A DNA stretch of 64,000 nt from Pectobacterium araliae (GCF_037076465.1 NZ_AP028908.1:2790001-2854000), one strand, 5' to 3'; shown: positions 1 through 7,806, counted from the stretch's first letter. Numbers and translations: made by a program. Notes: generated by a model not told the origin, from the letters alone.

Positions 1-292
1 GATCGCACCGCAATGTTGGCACAATCATGAAAATCGGTCTGACAGCCAGATCGCTCATCAGCCGTTTAGCAAATCCTGAACTGAGTGAAGCAGAAGCCAA
101 GCCTTCGGAAGCCTCGTCGGCAATGAATAGCTTACTTTCCAGAATCTCACTAGACCGGAACTCCGGCGACCATTTATTGCAGGAAAGGCTTTCTAATTCA
201 TCGTTAGTGATGAAGTGATGAAAACCAGCCAGATTGCTGATGAATACCCTGCCATCATTCAACCTGTCAAAGTTAAATGGCATTGGCTTCAT
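1..292 (-). CDS. hxsB: His-Xaa-Ser system radical SAM maturase HxsB (N-terminal part, cut by window edge)
   Basis: The minus strand from 292 is open to the window edge (97 codons). It begins MKPMPFNFDRLNDGRVF and ends PTLRCD, which fits the N-terminal domain of HxsB up to the first cysteine of the expected CxxxCxxC radical-SAM cluster. The rest of the cluster lies outside the window. HxsB is a radical SAM enzyme thought to modify the repeat peptide HxsA together with HxsC. The ATG at 292 overlaps the hxsD stop as ATGA, with GAGG about 8 bases upstream, so I prefer it to the in-frame ATG at 283. The call rests on my memory of the family plus the adjacent hxsD. Confidence 0.75.
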   Translation of the reverse strand, partial: MKPMPFNFDRLNDGRVFISNLAGFHHFITNDELESLSCNKWSPEFRSSEILESKLFIADEASEGLASASLSSGFAKRLMSDLAVRPIFMIVPTLRCD

Positions 293-564
293 TCAGTCAG
301 CCTCGCATCAATGCTTCTTAGCACAGTGGAGATGATTGAAGCCCTGATATGTCCGGTATGGCTTTGATGAGCTTCGCGGAGCTTGTAATCATTCAGGAGG
401 CGTTCAAATTCAAACTTGATGGTGTCGTCAAAGGACTCAAAAGAGACGATCCAGTCGTTGTCATCTGCCCCCAGTTGCCACCTTGTGTAAGCAGACATCC
501 AATACAAACTATTTCTCACCACCCACTCAGAATGGTTTGTTTTTTCTATAGTTTTTATAAACAT
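289..564 (-). CDS. hxsD: His-Xaa-Ser system protein HxsD
   Basis: This encodes 91 residues. It has the HxsD pattern: a short N-terminal strand, an SLYWMSAYTRW segment, a central acidic strand, LLNDYKLRE, then a helix containing IRASIISTVLRSID. HxsD is a small protein of unknown mechanism found with the radical SAM proteins HxsB and HxsC and the target HxsA. The start at 564 has AGGA about 6 bases upstream. The stop overlaps the hxsB start (ATGA), so the two are translationally coupled. hxsC and hxsA would be expected beyond the left edge. Confidence 0.7.
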   Translation of the reverse strand: MFIKTIEKTNHSEWVVRNSLYWMSAYTRWQLGADDNDWIVSFESFDDTIKFEFERLLNDYKLREAHQSHTGHIRASIISTVLRSIDARLTE

Positions 565-1277
565 TGCTGTCCTGTCTAATTAATAACAATTTAAAAAATT
601 ACAGATGTAAAATATTTTTATGCTAATGATTTTTTTAAATACTGAATATACGATATAGCCCTACTATTTAAAAAGATCCACCTGAGAGTTAAAAAATAAT
701 TAATCCAATAGCATTGAACAACAAAATGATAGCAAGATAATAATATCTAAATGGTATGTTTTTGCTTAGCTCGAATTAAATTGATGAGCATGTTACATAC
801 AGGTGGATAGATCAGTGCAGAGCGTTGCCCTACGCCGTGATCGAGACCAAACAGCCACAGGTCAAAGAAATTCTGACGTTCATCCTCTGGGAAAGACTCG
901 ACTGGCTGTATCAGGATTTTCATGCAGAAGAAGGGATTAGCACACAGTAATGATGTGAAACGCCGCAATCCTTTTTTCCCAGACGCCAATCCGCAGATCC
1001 TTCTTGATAATGGTCAATCTTCTATTGGCCATTATCATAAATTAAAAATAATTAGCATTAATATAATGACAATTATTATATATACAATGAAAATAATAAA
1101 CGATTAACACAAAAGCACTATAAATAAAAACATATAAAAATCAATCAATAAGAAAAAAACAATAAAATAAATACTAAAACCCCTCATGATAAGTATAATT
1201 AATCATGACCATCTTCATTAGAAATAAATGACATTAAAAACCGCCATTAACCGATAGTTAATTATTGGAGTTATAAA
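565..1277. other. AT-rich intergenic region with a possible gene remnant
   Basis: There is no convincing intact gene here. The plus strand from 780 to 950 is open without a start codon and reads as protein-like sequence ending WERLDWLYQDFHAEEG plus a few residues, so it may be a decayed 3' gene end. The minus-strand open frame over the same bases (747-989) looks like its shadow. A short hairpin (GATAATGG/CCATTATC) lies at about 1007-1037 without a clear T-run. From 1040 to 1277 the sequence is very AT-rich and probably holds the promoter of the next gene. Confidence 0.4.
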
Positions 1278-1682
1278 ATGCCAAGATACATGGTAATCAC
1301 AATTCACATTAAAATCCCTGCAACAACAAGCGATACTGAAGAAAAAATCATTGAGACTTCTTTCATCTTAGACACTTATACAGGTGAAATCATCGGTGGT
1401 GGATTCGAAAGCAAAGAGGCAGCAGAAATTCAATGTGAAAATGAAAATCATAAAGAAGAAAATATCAACAACACCAAAAAACCAAAAAATACTTCACCCT
1501 ACCCTAAAGATATTTATGTAGAAACCAATAATAAAGATAATGATTCATATTCAGAGTCTGATTTTATTTTTGAAGAAAACACAACAGAAGAAATAAGCGA
1601 TAAATTAAAAAACAAAATAAAACAAAAAATTACAAAAGAACTTAATAAGGAAAAAAATCACACCCGAAAACGCAAACCTTAA
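1278..1682 (+). CDS. Hypothetical low-complexity hydrophilic protein
   Basis: This encodes 134 residues that I do not recognise. The first 55 or so form a plausible small folded region (MPRYMVITIHIKIP, then TSFILDTYTGEIIGGGF). The rest is rich in Asn, Glu and Lys and probably disordered, ending in the basic tail HTRKRKP. GGAG lies 8 bases before the ATG. The very low GC content, unlike the core genes at the right of the window, suggests horizontal origin. It has no signal peptide or membrane segment. It stands alone, convergent with the next minus-strand gene. Confidence 0.55.
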   Translation: MPRYMVITIHIKIPATTSDTEEKIIETSFILDTYTGEIIGGGFESKEAAEIQCENENHKEENINNTKKPKNTSPYPKDIYVETNNKDNDSYSESDFIFEENTTEEISDKLKNKIKQKITKELNKEKNHTRKRKP

Positions 1683-1724
1683 ATAAAACATAACTGCCAT
1701 ATACCACTACATGGCAGTTATAAA

Positions 1725-2039
1725 TCACAATACACTGTCAAGATGAAGCATTTCATTAATAGGTGCATCATCGAGATATCTTCTTTCAAAATAGATATTC
1801 CCCCCTATTAAACTAGGGACTCTATCATCCATATGATAAAAATATTTTTCTATTTTTGAATTTTGCTCTACAGATAACAAATATCTGTGTAAATATTCGG
1901 AGTGATTTTCTCTTTGTAAAATAACAAATTTAAAACCCACCAACTTTCCACTCGTATGCCAAATATAAGTGTAATCTTCCCCTATATGAAATCTTTTCGC
2001 ATTTTTCAACGCTTCTATATTCTCTAATATTACTGACAT
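1725..2039 (-). CDS. Hypothetical protein
   Basis: This encodes 104 residues that I do not recognise. It looks like a compact cytoplasmic alpha/beta protein (YTYIWHTSGKLVGFKFVIL early, then NIYFERRYLDDAPINEML near the end). Size, low GC content and isolated position resemble small cargo such as immunity proteins, but no motif supports that. The upstream sequence AGAGGTGTTGAA before the ATG is a good ribosome-binding site. Confidence 0.5.
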   Translation of the reverse strand: MSVILENIEALKNAKRFHIGEDYTYIWHTSGKLVGFKFVILQRENHSEYLHRYLLSVEQNSKIEKYFYHMDDRVPSLIGGNIYFERRYLDDAPINEMLHLDSVL

Positions 2040-2128
2040 TTCAACACCTCTTAATTAAACCAACAAAGTTTAATTAAATGAATAACAAAAAACAAAAGGA
2101 TGTCAAGACCAGTTTTTTAATAATTAAG

Positions 2129-2179
2129 CAAGGGCTAACTCTACGAAGCGCTACGCTGGCTTCTCCGAGTTCTCCCTTG
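2129..2179. other. Nested inverted repeat, candidate oriT (or terminator)
   Basis: Three nested complementary arms share one axis: CAAGGG/CCCTTG, then AACTC/GAGTT, then GAAGC/GCTTC, with small symmetric mismatches between them. The central part contains CTGGCTTC, which resembles the CTGG/CTTA nick region of ColE1-type MOBP plasmids. It lies about 140 bp upstream of the mobilization genes, where an oriT would be expected. Six T residues follow the right arm, so an intrinsic terminator is the main alternative. Confidence 0.45.
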
Positions 2180-2314
2180 TTTTTTCGCCCTTTGGTTGAA
2201 AAAAAATCAAAATCAAAATCAATGCCATGCATTGACATTGTTAGCTTCTGCCATATAAGTAAGTATTAAGCATAAGGAATATGCTTTGATTTAATTATAT
2301 GAAAAGGAGTTCAT

Positions 2315-2692
2315 ATGAGCACTGGTAATACTTTTAATAATATCCTTCGCTGCCATTGCGTCAGTGTCAGATTAAATAATGAAGAGTTGTCGCTTCTAAA
2401 TGAAAGGCGTGGCGGTCATCGCAAAGGTGAATGGCTACGTATGGCATTTCTGCATAACCTTCCCTCCGTTATTCCTTCTATTAATCTCGAAGCATGGAAA
2501 ACCCTTGGTGAGATTTCGCAGAAGCTAAACAGGCTTGTCGCTCATCTGGATAACAAGAGCAATGATAGTTCTCTCTCACAAACTGAACTCTTTGCAGTGA
2601 AGCGTCAGATCTCAGAGCTTCGCACAAATCTGATCACCGATAATATGTGGAGTGCTTCCCATGAAGGGAATGCAAAAAATCCGCAGGGGTAA
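2315..2692 (+). CDS. mobC: MobC-type relaxosome accessory protein
   Basis: This encodes 125 residues. An N-terminal ribbon-helix-helix-like part (VSVRLNNEELSLLNER) is followed by RKGEWLRMAFL and a helical C-terminal half, the layout of MobC/MbeC mobilization proteins. These bind near oriT and help the relaxase open the DNA. AAGGAG precedes the ATG at 2315. Its 3' end overlaps the relaxase start by about 30 bp, as in many mobC-mobA pairs. The function is inferred from this pattern and the neighbouring relaxase. Confidence 0.7.
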   Translation: MSTGNTFNNILRCHCVSVRLNNEELSLLNERRGGHRKGEWLRMAFLHNLPSVIPSINLEAWKTLGEISQKLNRLVAHLDNKSNDSSLSQTELFAVKRQISELRTNLITDNMWSASHEGNAKNPQG

Positions 2693-4076
2693 GGGTTTCG
2701 TCGGTGTTGTTCTCTACGCATTAAAGCCAGGTTCTCACCATAAAAAAGATCCGATTGTGATTGGTGGGAACATGCTGGGAAATGAAGCCGGAGATCTGAT
2801 CGCCGAATTCAATACCACTAAAACGCTTCGCCCGGATATTGCTAAACCCGTCTGGCATAATTCACTTCGATTACCGAAAAGCGAAGCGCTGACAGATGCT
2901 CAGTGGTCAGAGATTGCTGATGATTACATGTCCCGAATGGGCTTCTCTGAAACGCATTTGAGATGCTATGTGTTACATGATGATGTTGAAGGCCAGCACA
3001 TCCACATTATTGCCAGTCGTATCGATCTCACCAATGGAAGCCTTTACCTGGGCAAAAATGAAAACCTGATCAGCACCCGTATAATCCAGCAGCTTGAACG
3101 CGACTATTCACTGACCAGAACCAAAGGGCCAGAATTGGTAGCATCACCATCCCCAGCCTCGCTCTTCCCCCCTTCGCTATCCAGAAAATCCCCGAAACAG
3201 AAATCGATGGATGCAATACCGAAGCCTAAAAAGCTGTCACGTAACGAAGCGATGATGGAGAAGTATAAAGGAGAGCTATCGCCCAAATCGGTCATCCAGG
3301 AAGCCTTGGAAGAATTGCTTGCCGGTAAACCATCAACGACTGAGTTTGTGACACAGCTTGCCGCCCACAATATCAAAGCGCTTCCGAATATTGCCTCAAC
3401 AGGGAAAATGAATGGGTTTTCATTCGAATACCAGGGGATTGCCTTCAAAGCTTCGCAGTTAGGTAAGTGTTATTCCTGGTCTACCCTACAAGACAAACTC
3501 GATTACCAGCCGAAACGCGACAATGCTTTCCTGTTTGCATTGAAAATACCCTCAGTCAGTGAAGCATCGGTTAGCGAAGCTCTTGATATGACCAATGCTA
3601 TAGATACTCCTGAATTCATCAAAGAAGACATTAACAGCACCATCGAAACGCTTACCCTCAATAAAGACGCCGGTCAGGGCGAATACGCTATCAATTATCC
3701 CAAAGCGTTTCTCTCTGATGCTGATGCTGATGCTGATGCTGATGCTAATGCTAATGCTAATGCTAAAGAAGCGTATGCAACCGAAGCGGTAAAAAAAGCT
3801 GGTGCAGATGGTAAAGAAGCACATGCAATCGAAGCGGCAAAAGAAGCTCACCACAGAAAACCCCGCTCTATTATTCAGACCGGATTCAGATGGTTAGAAA
3901 CCATTCCCTACCTCAACATCATCCTTGGCATGTTGAAAAAACTCAAAATCCCGACACTCAAACGCCCAGATAAACACAACACCATCACTGGTGTGAAGAT
4001 GATAGAAATTACGGCAACACCAAAAACCACCATCCAAACTCCGCAAAAATCACACTCATCATCATTCCAAATGTAG
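2661..4076 (+). CDS. mobA: MobA/VirD2-type relaxase
   Basis: This encodes 471 residues. It starts with a MOBP-like segment, RRGKGFVGVVLYAL, whose tyrosine at about residue 19 is the candidate catalytic residue. The HIHIIASRID motif near residue 113 is the HxH metal-binding relaxase motif III. The relaxase domain covers roughly residues 10-170. The C-terminal half is long and low in complexity, with a DA/NA dipeptide tract at about 350 and a basic region near 400. I chose the ATG at 2661 because GGAG lies 8 bases upstream; a GTG at 2652 is possible. The protein would nick oriT for plasmid or element transfer. No type IV secretion genes are visible, so any transfer would need a helper element. 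Confidence 0.75.
   Translation: MKGMQKIRRGKGFVGVVLYALKPGSHHKKDPIVIGGNMLGNEAGDLIAEFNTTKTLRPDIAKPVWHNSLRLPKSEALTDAQWSEIADDYMSRMGFSETHLRCYVLHDDVEGQHIHIIASRIDLTNGSLYLGKNENLISTRIIQQLERDYSLTRTKGPELVASPSPASLFPPSLSRKSPKQKSMDAIPKPKKLSRNEAMMEKYKGELSPKSVIQEALEELLAGKPSTTEFVTQLAAHNIKALPNIASTGKMNGFSFEYQGIAFKASQLGKCYSWSTLQDKLDYQPKRDNAFLFALKIPSVSEASVSEALDMTNAIDTPEFIKEDINSTIETLTLNKDAGQGEYAINYPKAFLSDADADADADANANANAKEAYATEAVKKAGADGKEAHAIEAAKEAHHRKPRSIIQTGFRWLETIPYLNIILGMLKKLKIPTLKRPDKHNTITGVKMIEITATPKTTIQTPQKSHSSSFQM
3717..3764 (+). repeat. In-frame hexanucleotide repeat (5 x GATGCT, 3 x AATGCT)
   Basis: Eight perfect 6-bp units lie inside the relaxase gene and encode five Asp-Ala then three Asn-Ala pairs. Unit number can change by slippage without breaking the frame, so this tract should vary in length between strains and alter only a linker. 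Confidence 0.9.
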
Positions 4077-4397
4077 GGCTGAGAAGCCGTCCAGCAAGCC
4101 TTTCCTCATACAAAAAACACAAGATTAACGATCGTTAATACCGATCTATATTTAATTTGTGATAGCTTTTAGCTATCACAAGTAAACCATCGATCGTTAT
4201 AAGCGATTTGCTTTGTTTGATCACAACTGTTCAAAATGTAGCTTCCTGATTGCCCATAATAGACTGATTTAACTGGTCTATTTACTTATTCAACTAACGA
4301 TATAGGCTCAGCAATGACAAACCTCGCCTCATCTTCAGTCTCTGTCTGCTTCATACGAATATGACTTTCACATTGATTCTCTATTAAGGAAATTTGT
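4077..4397. other. Intergenic region with palindromes and a hairpin after the relaxase
   Basis: This 321-bp stretch has no gene. It contains the palindrome TTAACGATCGTTAA near 4125-4138 and a perfect 11-bp hairpin at 4157-4181 (TTGTGATAGCT, loop TTT, AGCTATCACAA). A second CGATCGTTAT lies near 4191. The hairpin could end relaxase transcription, although the T-run is absent. The repeated CGATCGTTA words might be binding sites for a regulator or replication protein. Confidence 0.4.
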
Positions 4398-5219
4398 ATG
4401 AGCATTTTTGCTATGAAACGCTTCTGGATTGCAGTATCGCTCCCCGCACTTATCGCATTACTGATGGGAAAAAGTGGATTCGTTCTCACAGGGATTATCT
4501 GGCTTCCTGTCAGTGTCGGTTTACTTATTTGGGCGTATTTCACGAACCGACGCGACAAAAAAACGTTAGCCGTGCTTCAGCCTCAAAGAAAGAAAACCTC
4601 TCAGCCTGAAAAAGTGAGTGGTTTCATGAAATTTATTAATTTTTTCAAAATGAAGCGTCTCTGGATCGCCCTTGCTCTGCCAATGTTTCTGTCACACTTT
4701 GGCACGACTGAAGATCTAATCTCTATCGGATTTTTTTGGATCCCAATCTGCGCTATTTTATTTTTCACTGCATTAGGCTCTTATATTATTAAATTAAGTA
4801 ATCAAGCCACTGTCGATAATTTTAACGATGATAATGATGGTTGTTATAGTCATACGCTTCTTAATTCATCAATGAAGCTCGATAGCAACAAAAGGCTCAT
4901 TTTCCTTAAAGATGGAAATAATGAAAAAACCTATTCCTTTGATGATCTTAAAGAATGGAAATATAACATCAGTCATTGGGTTGAAATTGAAGATGCAGGT
5001 TTAAGCATTACTGCTAAAAACATTAATAATATTCGTATGGCAAAAAACCGAAATGAGACAGGATTTTTTATTAGTGTGAGAGATATTCAAAATCCCGAAT
5101 GGCACATCAGGTTCTTCCCTAAAGAAGGATCTTTTAAGTCTCAAATTGGGTTCAATGACCTGCGTAAACAAATGAACCAATGGATGGAAGTGTTCGATCA
5201 GGTTGTCAATGAAAATTAA
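4398..5219 (+). CDS. DUF4755-like membrane protein
   Basis: This encodes 273 residues. Two similar hydrophobic units each begin with a KRxWIAxxLP motif (residues 7 and 85), giving about four membrane segments in the first 130 residues. A soluble C-terminal domain (about 150-273) follows, with WHIRFFPKEG and MNQWMEVFDQV. The architecture recalls DUF4755 proteins, whose function is unknown; the name is from memory. The duplicated start suggests an internal repeat of a membrane hairpin. AGGAAA precedes the ATG. It probably begins a small operon with the two lipoprotein genes downstream. Confidence 0.55.
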   Translation: MSIFAMKRFWIAVSLPALIALLMGKSGFVLTGIIWLPVSVGLLIWAYFTNRRDKKTLAVLQPQRKKTSQPEKVSGFMKFINFFKMKRLWIALALPMFLSHFGTTEDLISIGFFWIPICAILFFTALGSYIIKLSNQATVDNFNDDNDGCYSHTLLNSSMKLDSNKRLIFLKDGNNEKTYSFDDLKEWKYNISHWVEIEDAGLSITAKNINNIRMAKNRNETGFFISVRDIQNPEWHIRFFPKEGSFKSQIGFNDLRKQMNQWMEVFDQVVNEN

Positions 5220-5231
5220 GGTTAAAAACCC

Positions 5232-5603
5232 ATGAAAAAAATTATCATCGTATTGGTATCACTCACTCTCTCTGGATGTTATTCCTTCGGTAATCAGACA
5301 CTGAAAAATGTAACGCAGGAAGATGTAAAAACTAAAATTGTAAAAGGAAAAACCACCAAGTCAGAAGTATTAACCGCCTTTGGTGAGCCGGATAAACGAA
5401 TCACTTCAGATAATGAGGAGAAATGGTCTTATTCAATGCATAACTACCGCAGTAAACCAACATCACATATTCCCCTCGTCGGGGTGTTGATTGGAGGAAC
5501 GGATATTGAAGAAAAATCAATTCTCATTACATTTAAAGGTGAAAAAGTCAGTTCTGATGAATTCACTGCCGGTGCCAGTGAAATGAAACACGGTGCCTTT
5601 TAA
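5232..5603 (+). CDS. Small lipoprotein with BamE/SmpA-like fold
   Basis: This encodes 123 residues. The N-terminus MKKIIIVLVSLTLSGC is a lipoprotein signal with lipobox LSGC, so Cys16 would be acylated. The mature part has the SmpA/OmlA-like pattern VKGKTTKSEVLTAFGEPD followed by a Trp-containing strand and a glycine-rich VGVLIGG segment. Many such proteins sit on the inner face of the outer membrane, but this is not the housekeeping BamE. It starts 12 bp after the DUF4755-like gene and is likely co-transcribed with it. Confidence 0.7.
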   Translation: MKKIIIVLVSLTLSGCYSFGNQTLKNVTQEDVKTKIVKGKTTKSEVLTAFGEPDKRITSDNEEKWSYSMHNYRSKPTSHIPLVGVLIGGTDIEEKSILITFKGEKVSSDEFTAGASEMKHGAF

Positions 5604-5639
5604 ATCCTTTTAAATTCAGCAATCCTCAAAACGAGAGCC

Positions 5640-5966
5640 ATGATGAATAAAAAACTATCCTTAGGTTTATTACTGGTGCTGTCCTTTTTTCTCACCGGCT
5701 GTGACAGCGAACCATCAGATGCTGACGTATCTAAGGCAATGCAGTCTTTTACTGAAGAGATGAACAAAGGCGCACCGTCTGAATCAGCAAGAGTCGTTTT
5801 CAATTCAGCCAAGAAAATCGCATGCAAAGAGAAAGACAGTGACGGCGGTTACAGATGCACCGTCGAATACAATGCAAAGATCCCGTTTCTGGGTGAAAGA
5901 ACATCAACCATGGAGCTTAAGTTCTTTAAATTTGAAGGAAAGTGGAAAGTCTCGCCGTCGAAATAA
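5640..5966 (+). CDS. Small lipoprotein
   Basis: This encodes 108 residues, with the start at 5640 or at the adjacent ATG at 5643. A lipoprotein signal ends FFLTGC at about residue 21. The mature domain contains two cysteines (IACKEKDSDGGYRCTVEY) likely to form a disulphide, and ends in KFEGKWKVSPSK. The pattern is common in small periplasmic proteins of mobile elements, and I know no function. An intrinsic terminator follows directly, so this is the last gene of the group. Confidence 0.65.
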   Translation: MMNKKLSLGLLLVLSFFLTGCDSEPSDADVSKAMQSFTEEMNKGAPSESARVVFNSAKKIACKEKDSDGGYRCTVEYNAKIPFLGERTSTMELKFFKFEGKWKVSPSK

Positions 5967-6000
5967 CCTATAAGTCATAAGCAGCATCAGGGAAAGCATC

Positions 6001-6031
6001 AGCCCGTAGTTGCACCGCTACGGGCTTTTTT
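6001..6031 (+). terminator. Intrinsic terminator after the lipoprotein gene
   Basis: The 9-bp stem AGCCCGTAG/CTACGGGCT is followed by six T residues, 35 bp after the lipoprotein stop codon. Confidence 0.85.
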
Positions 6032-6032
6032 C

Positions 6033-6051
6033 ATCACATCCGACAACCACT
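6033..6051. repeat. 19-bp direct repeat, left copy
   Basis: ATCACATCCGACAACCACT occurs here and again at 7807-7825 in the same orientation. Here it follows the terminator of the lipoprotein gene. Confidence 0.85.
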
Positions 6052-6150
6052 AAATTTTATTTATATAAGGATATATTGTTGTATTCTCTCAAAAAACGAT
6101 AGTTTCATACTGTAATTAATAGAATGCAAATTACCAGTCAAGTAAAAATA

Positions 6151-6180
6151 TTGAAATATCCCCAGTTATTCGGGTAAACT
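6151..6180 (+). promoter_or_regulatory. Possible sigma-70 promoter for the 6225 gene pair
   Basis: TTGAAA at 6151-6156 and TAAACT at 6175-6180 are separated by 18 bp, 45 bp before the start codon. The match is only moderate. Confidence 0.35.
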
Positions 6181-6224
6181 ACCCACATAAAGGGAGAGGA
6201 GCAGCCTAATAAAAGGGATGTAAT

Positions 6225-6920
6225 ATGCAATTATCAGAATATTTAAAATACAAAATGGATTCTGACAGAGTTCTCGCCACTCATTTGGACAGTATGGCAG
6301 ATAAAATCAAAGATAATACAATAAAAATTGGTGATGATTTATATAGTGGTATAGAAAGAGCAACATGGTATTCATCCTGTTTCATAGAGAAATATAATTC
6401 TGACTGCCAGCAACTAAAATCTGAAAATGAACGAATGTATCTGGCTATTAAACAGATCTACAAGAGAAAAGATGTAATAATAGATATGCTAATAGCGTAT
6501 CTTAAAATACTTTTAAAAGATACCGAAGAAAGAGAGCAGGAATTAATAGCTAAAGCCATATTAGGCGTATCAGTTGCATCAGAGTTCGCAACAAGCCGGG
6601 CAATAAAAATGTCAGTCGCTTATCTGCTTGCAAAGCATATTGCAACCTCGTTGAATTTTTCACTATCCATTCGCAGAACGATTAATAAATACTCGCTGAT
6701 AGGGTTGAGTGCTCTCACATTTCATGGGAAAATTCAGAAGGCGGCAATGTCTGCACGGCACCTGCATGACGTATGTCCGGAGCTATACTGGTCTCTCTAT
6801 GCTATGCAGGTCGAGATGTTATACTTCGTATTTGAAGAGCGCCTGTCTCCCTACGTGCCCAAAAATCCCTATGACAAAATCGATATCACAGAAGCAATAA
6901 ACGGAATTTTAAAAAAATGA
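6225..6920 (+). CDS. Hypothetical helical protein, candidate effector of a two-gene pair
   Basis: This encodes 231 residues that I do not recognise. It is almost wholly helical. A predicted coiled coil lies around residues 45-90, and two weakly hydrophobic helices around 105-165 (AILGVSVASEFATSRAIKMSVAYLL, given here only as its start and end, and YSLIGLSALTF). There is no signal peptide. GGGATG lies upstream of the ATG. Its stop overlaps the next gene as ATGA, so a 65-residue membrane protein is translationally coupled. With hcp next door, a T6SS membrane-acting toxin and its immunity protein is a reasonable guess, but no motif proves it. Confidence 0.5.
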   Translation: MQLSEYLKYKMDSDRVLATHLDSMADKIKDNTIKIGDDLYSGIERATWYSSCFIEKYNSDCQQLKSENERMYLAIKQIYKRKDVIIDMLIAYLKILLKDTEEREQELIAKAILGVSVASEFATSRAIKMSVAYLLAKHIATSLNFSLSIRRTINKYSLIGLSALTFHGKIQKAAMSARHLHDVCPELYWSLYAMQVEMLYFVFEERLSPYVPKNPYDKIDITEAINGILKK

Positions 6921-7114
6921 GCTTAAAAAAAATAATTTCTTATGCCGTTAAGGAGTTTATTAACACCTATACCACGATGGCATTAATGATTGTTTTTGGG
7001 ATTTTATTCTACGAATTCATCCCTGACCATTGGGGTAAGCTGACTATTCTTTCGATTGTTATTATCGTTTATGTAGACATAAAGTTTTTTTCAAAAAAAT
7101 CAGGCCGAAAATAA
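6917..7114 (+). CDS. Small two-helix membrane protein, candidate immunity protein
   Basis: This encodes 65 residues. There are two membrane helices (about residues 18-33 and 42-56) and a basic tail ending KKSGRK. It overlaps the upstream gene by 4 bp (ATGA), so the two are made together. Small multi-pass partners of larger helical proteins are often immunity proteins against membrane-damaging effectors, or chaperones. Here this is inference from arrangement alone. Confidence 0.5.
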   Translation: MSLKKIISYAVKEFINTYTTMALMIVFGILFYEFIPDHWGKLTILSIVIIVYVDIKFFSKKSGRK

Positions 7115-7122
7115 TTCGGCCT
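7102..7122. terminator. Bidirectional terminator between the 6225 pair and hcp
   Basis: AGGCCGAA/TTCGGCCT forms an 8-bp stem with T-rich flanks on both sides. It overlaps the last codons of the 65-residue gene and faces hcp from the other side. Confidence 0.75.
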
Positions 7123-7133
7123 TTAATATAATC

Positions 7134-7613
7134 TTAGTAGGCTACATTCTGCCAAAGCATGTAAGCGCTTGTTCTTGCAATAACATGCTCCCATTCAATA
7201 GAAGCAAACTTGAATGATACGCTTTCCTGTGGCTGAACTTCATTATGTGTCAGTGAATTAGGGTAGAAAAAGCGTATATTGCTGATAAGAGCATCCCGAA
7301 GCTTCATCCTAAAATAAAGTTCATTTCCACCAGACTGCGCCGTTCGGTAGAACGAAAAAATGCATTCCAGCTTTTCCTTATCATTGATTGCCTGAGCGAA
7401 CAATGGCGTGGCTTTATCAATTGGCTTTCTGATTTCTACAGGAAGCATTGAAATATTCTCTTCCCGACTAATGTTGTTCACCAACTCATAAACAAAAATC
7501 TCATTCTCATGTGCCGACTGATACTTGTTGCCAATAGAGTCCAGAGATGAACATCCTGCTGATATCAGTCCCTGTTTCTCCCCGGTAACGCTAAGATAAA
7601 TAAGATTGGACAT
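7134..7613 (-). CDS. hcp: Type VI secretion system tube protein Hcp (orphan)
   Basis: This encodes 159 residues from MSNLIYLSVTG. The sequence has the hallmarks of enterobacterial Hcp family proteins: SAGCSSLDSIGNKYQ near residue 22, FVYELVNNISRE, KPIDKATPLFAQAI, LECIFSFYRT, and a C-terminal YPNSLTHNEVQPQESVSF. Hcp forms the hexameric rings of the T6SS tube and carries small effectors in its lumen. No other T6SS structural gene is nearby, so it must serve a T6SS elsewhere. The ATG at 7613 is preferred over the upstream start at 7628, as it gives the usual N-terminus. It is convergent with the 6225 pair. Confidence 0.88.
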   Translation of the reverse strand: MSNLIYLSVTGEKQGLISAGCSSLDSIGNKYQSAHENEIFVYELVNNISREENISMLPVEIRKPIDKATPLFAQAINDKEKLECIFSFYRTAQSGGNELYFRMKLRDALISNIRFFYPNSLTHNEVQPQESVSFKFASIEWEHVIARTSAYMLWQNVAY

Positions 7614-7766
7614 TATGCCTCCATACAAAGAAATTCCATTCTACGGTTCGGAGCCGTAGTCTCTGTTGCATGGGTATAATACTCTCTCAGATAATGTTTT
7701 AAAACACAAAAAACCATTATTTATGTATGACCATTTTATTTTTATAGATAGCGGTAATTATATAAT

Positions 7767-7794
7767 AAAAGGTATCACCTAAGAGATACCTTTT
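7767..7794. terminator. Intrinsic terminator downstream of the 7808 gene
   Basis: AAAAGGTATC/GATACCTTTT is a 10-bp stem with A and T tracts at its ends. It lies just past the stop of the minus-strand 7808-8218 gene and could act in both directions. Confidence 0.7.
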
Positions 7795-7806
7795 ACATTA
7801 AGCAAT

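Noticed and set aside
27..218. Plus-strand open frame of 63 codons
   Set aside because: It is the shadow of hxsB on the other strand, whose reading has clear family sequence and coupling to hxsD.
747..989. Minus-strand open frame of 80 codons
   Set aside because: It has no recognisable feature and overlaps a more protein-like plus-strand remnant. Kept only as part of an intergenic description.
2078..2269. Plus-strand open frame of 63 codons upstream of mobC
   Set aside because: It spans the inverted-repeat structure and has no convincing ribosome-binding site or protein-like composition.
3717..3764. Repeat tract considered as a CRISPR or phase-variation switch
   Set aside because: Units are 6 bp with no spacers, and length changes keep the frame, so it is neither a CRISPR array nor an on/off switch.
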